Source: Parastagonospora avenae f. sp. tritici 18332-5 (Eukaryota > Ascomycota > Dothideomycetes > Pleosporales > Phaeosphaeriaceae). From it: a stretch of 64,000 bases of DNA. Location: contig JAFJTR010000046.1 in the NCBI GenBank assembly GCA_022559985.1, positions 183,511 through 247,510 of the forward strand, given 5' to 3'. The position numbers were made by a program, and so were the translations under genes. Shown here piece by piece: positions 57,120 through 64,000 of the stretch. Numbering within the stretch: position 1 is the stretch's first letter; the number at the start of each line of letters is the position of its first letter. The notes under the pieces are model-generated. The model was given only the letters and a program-made list of their open reading frames with translations, had not been told where the DNA came from and did not search any database.

Positions 57120-60100
57120 TTATGTGTAATGCGTCATCGCATCCCTATACCCCTTGCCACCCCTCATATCGTCCTCAAACGCCTCTGCAACCTCCAGCAC
57201 GCGCTTGACGTGCTCCATGCTAAACGGGGATTTCTCCGCGAGCGCGATGCTCTGGGACGTTTTGACCGTGTTCTTGATCTGTAGAAACAATTAGCTCACC
57301 ACCGTAATACTAGAAGTGAGAGGAGAAGTCATACCTGTCGCCCGTTCATATTTTTCTTACTCAACTCCTCGAAATCCCCGGGACTAAACACCTTCCCGCC
57401 CTCCTCCCCAGCCATCGCTTCCACCTTGCCCACATGGTGCTGCCAGATCTTCTTGCGCGCCTTGGGCGGCAGGTTCTCGTAGCGAATGCCCATGTGTATG
57501 CGGCTCTGGAAGGCTTCGTCGAAGGTTTCCACGCGATTCGTCGTCAGGAACAGTATACCCTGGTAGTACTCCGTCAGGCGCAGGAATACCGAGACAAGGC
57601 TATTACGGTGAATGTCGTGGGGCTGGCGCGCTTCGAGGAACACGTCCGCTTCATCGAGCAGCAGTATCGCGCCCCAGGAATGCGTAATGTCCATTATGCG
57701 ATTGAGGTCTTGCTCGAGACTCTTACTGTTTGTACCAAGTTCGCCGGCTGACACGGCGTACAGCGGACATTTGAGGTACTCAGCGATACTCTCGCCGGTG
57801 AGGGTTTTGCCGACGCCGGGAGGGCCATGGAGCACGACGTTGAGGCCCTTGCCCTTGCCTTGAATGACGTCGTCGATTGTTTTGGCGGCGTTGAAGCGGT
57901 GGGAGGAGACGAGGCCTTTCAAATTTTGCTTGATGCGGTCGGGTAGGACAAGGGAATCGAAGGCTTCGGGGTTCCATTTGATGTCTTCAATGCCGGCGAG
58001 GGAGAATTCGAGCCAGTATTTCTCGGAGAAGGCGAAGCCCAGCACCACGGGAGAAGCGATGAGCAGCTCTTCTTCGGTGAAGACGTGAGATTTGTTGTCT
58101 GGACCATCATCTTCGGCTGCTTCGATGGTGACTTCCGGATTGTTGTCGGACTCTTGGGTGATGACGCTTTGAGGAAGCTTGATGGGGTGTTTTCTGCCTT
58201 TGGAGTCTTTCCACATCACCATGCGGAGCTTGTCCTTTTCGGTGTCGGAGCCGCCTTCCTCGTCATCATCTTCGCAACAGCAGTCGTCGCTGTCATCGTC
58301 CTCGCCGCCCTCTTCATCTTGGTCCAGCTCGTCGTGCTTAAGGTAAGACAGTTGGTAGTTGGGATTGATGCGGCGGAAAATAGCGGGGTCGATCATGACG
58401 CGGCCGTTGATGTTGAAGCGCACGACGCTGTTCTTGTGCTTCATGTATGCGATGCCCTTCTGAAGACGGTAGTTCATGCCTTGGAGCGCAACAAATTTCT
58501 TGCCTCGCTCGATGAGCTGCTTGCGAACGCCCTGTGCAATGTCAGTTGAGCTGCTTACAAGTGCTCGACTTGAAAATTGCTTACCTCCGGATCCTTGTGG
58601 TACTTCAGCGGATACGCCGACAATGATGTAATCTTCTTGTGTCCCTTGAAAGCTTGAATCTGTACCTGGTGATCGCCCAGCCCAAAGTGTTTTCCATCAT
58701 ACTCCAGGTACCTTCCATCAACCACCAAAGACTTCGCCTGCGTCAGCCAGCTCTCGTACTCGTACGAAAAGTCGACCCTGAAGCATCTCGGATCGTCCTT
58801 GTTCGCATATGTCGGCGTGAAGGCGATGGTGTTGGGCTTGAACAGCGCCCACACCAAATCGTACGTGATAGTGCCGGCCTTAAGCATCGGCTTCAAAGCT
58901 TTCCGCACAGACGTGTAATCCTCGTCTAGGTACCTTAGCAGAAGCTTGCACTGCGCGATCTGCTGAGTGCGCAACTTCTTGTCTTTGGACTTCTTAGCGC
59001 GTTTGAGCTTCGGCTTCAACTCGTTCTTGACATGCGCCTTGAGTTCGTCATAGTAATGGAATAGCGTATGTGGGTCAAGCTGAGGCGTCTCTTCGACCAA
59101 ACTGATGCTCTTGCACTCTTTGAAGACCTCTTGGAGGCAGTTGCGGAGGACCTTGGACTTAATATCAATCTGCGTTTCCTGGTACTTCCCTTCCCAATTA
59201 AGCCGCCTGCGAACTGTGAACACACAGTCAAATTCATCTTTGGTATCCTTGTTGCTTTCGACAAGCTTCCAGTCGCGAATCTTCATGTCAAACACCTGGT
59301 CCACGCGCTTGAACTCCAGAATGTTCTTCTTGACGGGTTTGTCAAGCTTGACGACAGCAGGAGTAGCTGCCTGCTGTGCTTTGAGACCCACAAGTAGGGT
59401 TTCCATTTGAGCGACTTGGCTGTTGATGTCGTTGCTTAATACTGGCGCGTCTATCGGAAGAGCGGGGGGCGGGACGGGTGCATCGTCGTCTGCAGACGAT
59501 TCTTCGGATGAGGAAAGCTCGGCTGTTTTTGATTTCTTGCTCTTGCGCTTGGCTTTGGCCCGCCTACGCTTCAAGGGCTCATCTTCGGATTCTGATTCGC
59601 TGCTCGATGAGTCTGAGGAGCTTGACGGGGAGTTGCTATCATCTTCGCTGGCAATTTCGGCTTTCTTACTCTTCTTCTTCTTCGCCTTGGTTTTGAGTGC
59701 TTTGCGGCGACTCTTCTTGTCCAACTTGGCGACCTCAACATCCGACTCCGATTCAGATCCTGAGGAGCTTGCATCATCACTGGAAGATTCGAACTTCTTG
59801 CTCTTGCTCTTCTTCGCTTTGGTCTTCGCCTTTTGCTTCTTCTTGGCTGCGACTCGCTTAGCAGCGGTCTTCTGCTTTCGCCTCCGTTTGCTCTTTTCGT
59901 CTTCGCTGCTAGATTCCGATTCGCTATCACTATCTTCACTGGACTCAGACGATGAACTCTCAATGACGACATGTTTGGACTTCTTCATGGACCGCTTAAC
60001 CTTCTTGTCTCCACGCGCTTTCTTCAAATCCGCTGTGACATCAACCTTCGCATCATCAGCTGGAGGCGGAGGAACTGGTTGCTCTTGATCTTCCAATTTC

Positions 60101-60300
60101 TGACCTTCCTGAGCCACCTGGTTCTCGACTTGATCCTGTGAAGCGTCCATTCTGGATTTTTCCCGCAACGCAAGATCGTCAGGCTCTGATGTCACGGATG
60201 GTGTGGGAACGATGACTGGTGAGGAGCTAGAGGTGTCGGACAATTTTTGTTGTTTAGATACAGATAGGGAAGACGTTTTTTTAGTAGTTTGGTCGTTCAT
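57120..60300 (-). CDS. Large AAA ATPase with Ser/Lys-rich N-terminal region (1023 aa)
   Basis: The exons are 60300-58585, 58531-57335 and 57278-57120, with introns of 53 and 56 bp, all in phase 0. The start is the ATG at 60300 (MNDQTTKK); the frame open above it has no ATG. Residues about 90-260 are alternating SSSSE/ESESSSED acidic-Ser and KKSKRRRK basic blocks, disordered and probably nuclear or phosphorylated. A conserved middle region (EFKRVDQVFDMK, SLSAYPLKYHKDPEG, GKKFVALQGMNYRL) is typical of the fungal DUF7025/AAA group. The C-terminal AAA core has Walker A GPPGVGKT, Walker B ILLLDEADVFLE and sensor-1 LFLTTNRV, then a terminal SIALAEKSPFSMEHVKRVLE segment. The function of this fungal group is unknown. 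Confidence 0.88.
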
Positions 60301-61654
60301 GGATCGAGCTACCGCGGGTTTCGTCACAAGCCAAATACAAATGGATGATTCGATGGTATAGACAAGATGGGCGAGCACGAAGATGGCTAGACAAGATCGT
60401 TAGTAACCCACAAACACACTTCCTTCGAGTTGATAGCTGGGATCGAAGTGCAGGATGATGGTTGGGGCAAGGCTGTGAGGAAAGAAGTTGCAGAATTACT
60501 CACCTGACGATGGCCTTTATCTATACGAAAGCAGAGCCGCATGTGCTGCCTGGCTGGACTCGAGATCTACTATCCACAGCTGTGCGCTAATCATAGATGG
60601 CACCTATCCCAGGCTTCAAAAGTATCTCACAACGGCCAGATGTCTACCCCGCAATGGCGATTGGAAGGTCACACACGACTAGATGGCACTCAACACTTCC
60701 GAAGTGCGCCTCGGGCTTGATCAGCACAGGCTTCGGAGATGGATGCCGTACATACTTGGTCACGAATCTGCTGCTGCCTGGTCTTCTGGAGAGGATATTG
60801 TTGGGTTGTATTGGTTCAATGACGATGGTGGTGAGTTGACCGGTGAGTACGAACATCCAATGGTAGTAGCTAAATCTGCCTGCAGCCCTGTCCTCAGGTC
60901 GCACACGGAGCTCGCGCAACGGAGAGACGAATTTGGTCGCTTTGGGTATACCGAAGCGACTGTTCTTCAAAATGCACGCAATGAGAGCTCCCTCATGGCT
61001 GACGCGCATTGCCGACTTATATACAGACCATGCTTGGCCTTTTTGTGTCCGTGGCGGAAGTGCCCTGCACTTTGCTTCCGTCCGGCACCCGCATATCGCC
61101 ATGGTTCGCCCACTAAGTAAAGTTCTGTGTTCCCACGAAGGCTTGAAAGGATGCAGTAGTTGCGCGTGTGTGTTGGTGAATGGCCACAGGGCGCGTTAGC
61201 GATGCATGGGGAATCACGCTAGCTGGCAGCTCTCACCGCCCTGGAGAAACAGGTCATTGTGTTCGCCTCACTTTCTGGGGTTGTGCTGTTCTGTATTAGT
61301 TTTCAAGCTCGAGTCAAGGTGTGACAAAAGATCTGTACCAGAGTTCTGGGGTAGTGGGTGGTGTATCATAATAATGCAAAAGAAAAATATTATCTGGTTG
61401 ATCAACATCGACTTGTGACCCGTGGCAGAATGCCATCCATTTACCTCATTGTCCAACGCCTCATCCATGCATACTGCGCCCTGCACCACGTATGAGAACA
61501 CGCTTCGTGCACGCCTGTCATACGCTGTAGCAAGCGCTGACTATCGCGTCGTCCGATCATGCATAATTGCTTCCGAAAGTATCCCACTTTCCGAGACAAC
61601 GGCTCTTTGAGTCCTGGTATTCGTGCAAGCGATACCGGTCAATGTCTGAAGTGT
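60301..61654. other. Intergenic region
   Basis: About 1.35 kb of promoter and 3'-flank sequence. The frame at 60683-61120 (145 codons) has no family resemblance and is mirrored antisense, so it is not accepted. Confidence 0.4.
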
Positions 61655-63552
61655 CTATGAGTTGTGCTTCTTCGCCAGGTGTCCTAGCATATGCTCCTTG
61701 ATGGTCTTCATTTCGGATTCTGGGCGACCATCAGGTAGATCACTAGTAGATGCTGCACCCGAGACGTGATATTTGAGGGCCTCGATGGGACCTCCACTCT
61801 TGTGCGACCCGGCAGCTTGTTCGCGCGATCTTGCGTCGACATTAGTGTCAACCGTGCCATCAGACTGGCTTAGCAGCAGGGGTGCCGAAGCGGTCGCTTG
61901 CGGCCCGCCTCCACTTCCGCGGGCGTCGGTGCTGGTCCTGGCGCTCATGGGCTCTTGAACCACCTCCTCGCCATTTGGACCCTGTGGGCGAACGATTGCA
62001 GTGTCGCTGTCACCACTATCCTTCCTGCCTGTGGCTGAAACAATGTTGGGTTTCTTGTCGTTCTGGCTTCTGACACTGTTCGCCTTGCTAAGGTTCGTCT
62101 CGGAGTTTTCAGGGCTCGCAGTGCGAAGACCTAGATCTTTGCTTTCGCTCGGCTCAACGCCTTTCGCACCTTTCCAGTCAGCGGGTTTGGATTGCGGCAC
62201 TTCCTCGCCCTCTCGTGGCTCCGTAATGACCACACCAGGTCGCCCTTCCTCGGCAGAGAGTGCCCGCCATACTACGGCGATTCGCTCGAATGCCTGCGTA
62301 CCCTTGCGCGATGACCCTTTAATGCCGTCCATGGCGTCCCATTCGATTTGGAACATGCCAGACTCATCCGCCTTGCCCATCTGCTCGGGACCGTTGCCCT
62401 CAAAGAAGGTGTTGAACCACACGTGCGCGACCGCGGTGACCATTGTTAGATCGAAGGCGGCATTGTTGCGACGTTCGACGTCGATGTTGATGTCGCTGGT
62501 AGGGAGTACGACGCGCGTTTTAGGGCGAAAGACAACGTCACCCGTGCCCAGCGGTAAACTTTCTTGTGAGTCCCGTTTCGACGCAGTAGCACCATCGACA
62601 TTCTCCGCCATCGGCTCTTTATCCAGAGACGTTCTACTAGTGTTCTTGGACCCTTGCACACTCTTCGAACTGCCCCAGCCGTTCTTGTACATGACCTCCT
62701 GCACAGCTTGAGCCATGCCTGTAGTCTTGACTTCGCCGCGGACAATCTCCCTTTCGTCTCGTGTAAAGGTATGGAAGTTCTTGATCAGCTTGCCGTCCTC
62801 AACAAATCCCTCGATCTGTATCTTGACGCCGTCCCGGAGGCCCCAACAGTGGACTTCCATGACCTCAACTTGCCTCTCCACGTACAGTTTGCCGTGCTTG
62901 GCCCAACGGTCGACATAGCCGATCCAGCGCAGCTGGCTGGGTATGCTGACTCCCTTGCCCATGTTTGGTCGCATGCGCCTTTCAGTGAAGCGCTGCAAGG
63001 CCTTGTGTACTGGCCAGCCTTCCTCGCTGATCAGGTAGCTACAGCTGGCCGTCCCTGATCGCCCCTTCCCGGCTTTGCAGTGTACTACCACTACTCGGCC
63101 CTTCTTCTCATGCAGCCAGTTGCGCATACTGGCCATGATGTTCGGAATCAGCGCGAACGGCGGCGGGTGGTGGTCGGGGAACGGATAATGGTAGACCCGG
63201 TCGTAGACTTCCGAGTCTGGGTAGCCCGTCCCTTCGGCGCGGAACTCCCATATCGCCCAGTCGTCGCCATGCTTGGAGTCGAGGAACTTTACGAGAGAGT
63301 CGAGGGGGTTGCGATATGCGCGCTGTGGGTATGTGCCGCTGGGTCCGGAAGTCGCAATGACTGCACGTGATCAGACTGATATCGATGTGTATAGTTGAGC
63401 GCATGTTTACTGTTATCTGTGACATAGCAGAGATCGAGGCCGGCTTCAGCATGCCTGGCGCGTGGCCCGGCTACAATCTGGCGCAACAAGGACGCCTGGT
63501 CGCGGTCAGTACAAGGCTGGCATACGAAAACGTCGGATCATATGCGCACCAT
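61655..63552 (-). CDS. tep1: PTEN/Tep1-type phosphatidylinositol-3,4,5-trisphosphate 3-phosphatase (597 aa)
   Basis: The exons are 63552-63550 (only the ATG), 63495-63411 and 63360-61655, with introns of 54 bp (GTGCGC...CTGACC...CCAG) and 50 bp. The spliced start reads MASLLRQIVAGPRARHAEAG, then LDLCYVTDNIIATSGPSG, YRNPLDSLVKFL, FPDHHPPPF and the catalytic P-loop H123-C124-K-A-G-K-G-R130-S. The Cys and Arg land at the same residue numbers as human PTEN, which supports the model; Thr131 is Ser here. A C2-like region follows (residues about 190-370), then a long Ser/Gly/Pro-rich tail. The enzyme removes the 3-phosphate of PIP3 at the plasma membrane, opposing PI3-kinase signalling. A transposase gene begins 212 bp upstream. 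Confidence 0.9.
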
Positions 63553-63764
63553 TATCAGGCTCGTAGGACGGAAGAATAGGCGGCTATATCAGGTGTTGCG
63601 CACATGGCGATGGCATGTAGGTCGCAGGTATTGTGTCAGTGTGGTGCATGGCGGGCGAACTAAGCTAGCGCATATAGATGCCGGCCACCTAGGGTTTCCG
63701 GCCACCTCGGCAAAACGCGACTCCTGCACAGAACACGCGATACCTCCCCCAACACTCTATCAAA

Positions 63765-64000
63765 ATGGATGCCCGTGAGCTCTCTATCCAAGCAGCTATC
63801 AGCGATTATAACGCAGGTGTTTATTCCAGTCTACGCGCTGTTGCGAAGGCTTACCATATCCCTCGATCTACCCTACAAGGCCGACTTGGTGGCGCGTCAA
63901 ACAGCGCGCTCAGCCATCAGCACCAGCAGCGATTGACTCCTGCGCAGGAGGACTTCCTAGTAGACTGGATCCTCGATGAAGATGCACGCGCCTGTCCTCC
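63765..64000 (+). mobile_element. Start of a pogo/Fot1-type transposase gene, runs off the window
   Basis: The frame is open from the ATG at 63765 to the window edge (78 codons). It reads MDARELSIQAAISDYNAG, then an 'S.RAVAKAYHIPRSTLQGRL' helix-turn-helix of the psq type, LSHQHQQRLTPAQEDFLVDWI and the start of a CENP-B-like DNA-binding domain. This is the N-terminus of DDE-1 transposases of the Tc1/mariner pogo (Fot1/Tan1) group in fungi. The DDE catalytic core would lie to the right of base 64,000. The left terminal inverted repeat should fall between 63,553 and 63,765 but is not recognisable without the right end. A repeated CCGGCCACCT pair occurs at about 63,681-63,707. Confidence 0.75.

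Noticed and set aside
59423..60088. 221-codon plus-strand frame
   Set aside because: It is the antisense mirror of the Ser/Lys-rich region of the AAA ATPase gene; the Leu/Ser runs come from the repetitive opposite strand.
62001..62711. 236-codon plus-strand frame
   Set aside because: Antisense to the PTEN-like C-terminal region.

Overview
The window looks like nuclear DNA of a filamentous ascomycete (Pezizomycotina). Most genes carry 45-60 bp GT-AG introns with CTAAC/CTGAC-like branch sites. Typical fungal families are present: Zn2Cys6 regulators, Pth11/SAT-type rhodopsin-domain proteins, an RTA1 protein, CBM1 cellulose-binding modules, and a dispersed single 5S rRNA gene. A class such as Dothideomycetes is plausible, because polyglycine-hydrolase-like proteins are best known there, but that is inference. 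No bacterial operons, CRISPR arrays or viral genes were seen.

Layout. 1-7.1 kb: a BTB/POZ gene running off the left edge, two tandem tiny membrane-protein genes plus a decayed third copy, and a large uncharacterised protein with 24-residue C-terminal repeats broken by a stop codon. 8-16.9 kb: a GlcG/HbpS-like protein, a bZIP factor, a glycine-rich tail-domain protein and a ferredoxin-like barrel protein. 18.7-25 kb: a secreted GH45-family protein with three CBM1 modules but without the family's catalytic aspartates, a rhodopsin-domain protein and an NmrA-like oxidoreductase. 25.5-29.7 kb: CDP-diacylglycerol synthase and a Rad26/UvsD/ATRIP-like checkpoint gene in head-to-head order. 29.9-34 kb: a nest of small membrane proteins (two intact 46-residue microproteins, a decayed copy, another small membrane protein), an intron-containing tRNA-like gene and an RTA1-like gene. 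34.9-41.7 kb: a Zn2Cys6 regulator, an internally duplicated small protein, a decayed coding remnant and a secreted polyglycine-hydrolase-like protein. 43-51 kb: a second rhodopsin-domain protein, a 5S rRNA gene with two fragments, a sugar porter, a PPR protein and a third intact 46-residue microprotein. 52-64 kb: a second Zn2Cys6 regulator, a large AAA ATPase, a PTEN/Tep1 phosphatase, and the start of a pogo/Fot1-type transposase running off the right edge.

There is no single pathway or biosynthetic cluster. The window mixes housekeeping genes (lipid synthesis, DNA-damage checkpoint, PTEN, PPR, 5S, tRNA) with environment-facing genes (cellulose-binding protein, secreted hydrolase, sugar porter, membrane sensors). 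The most unusual material is the set of very small single-pass membrane proteins in two unrelated families, both with decayed paralogues nearby, and one with an 8-nt first coding exon. All spliced models were derived by reading splice signals and checking phase by hand; exon sums are divisible by three unless stated otherwise.
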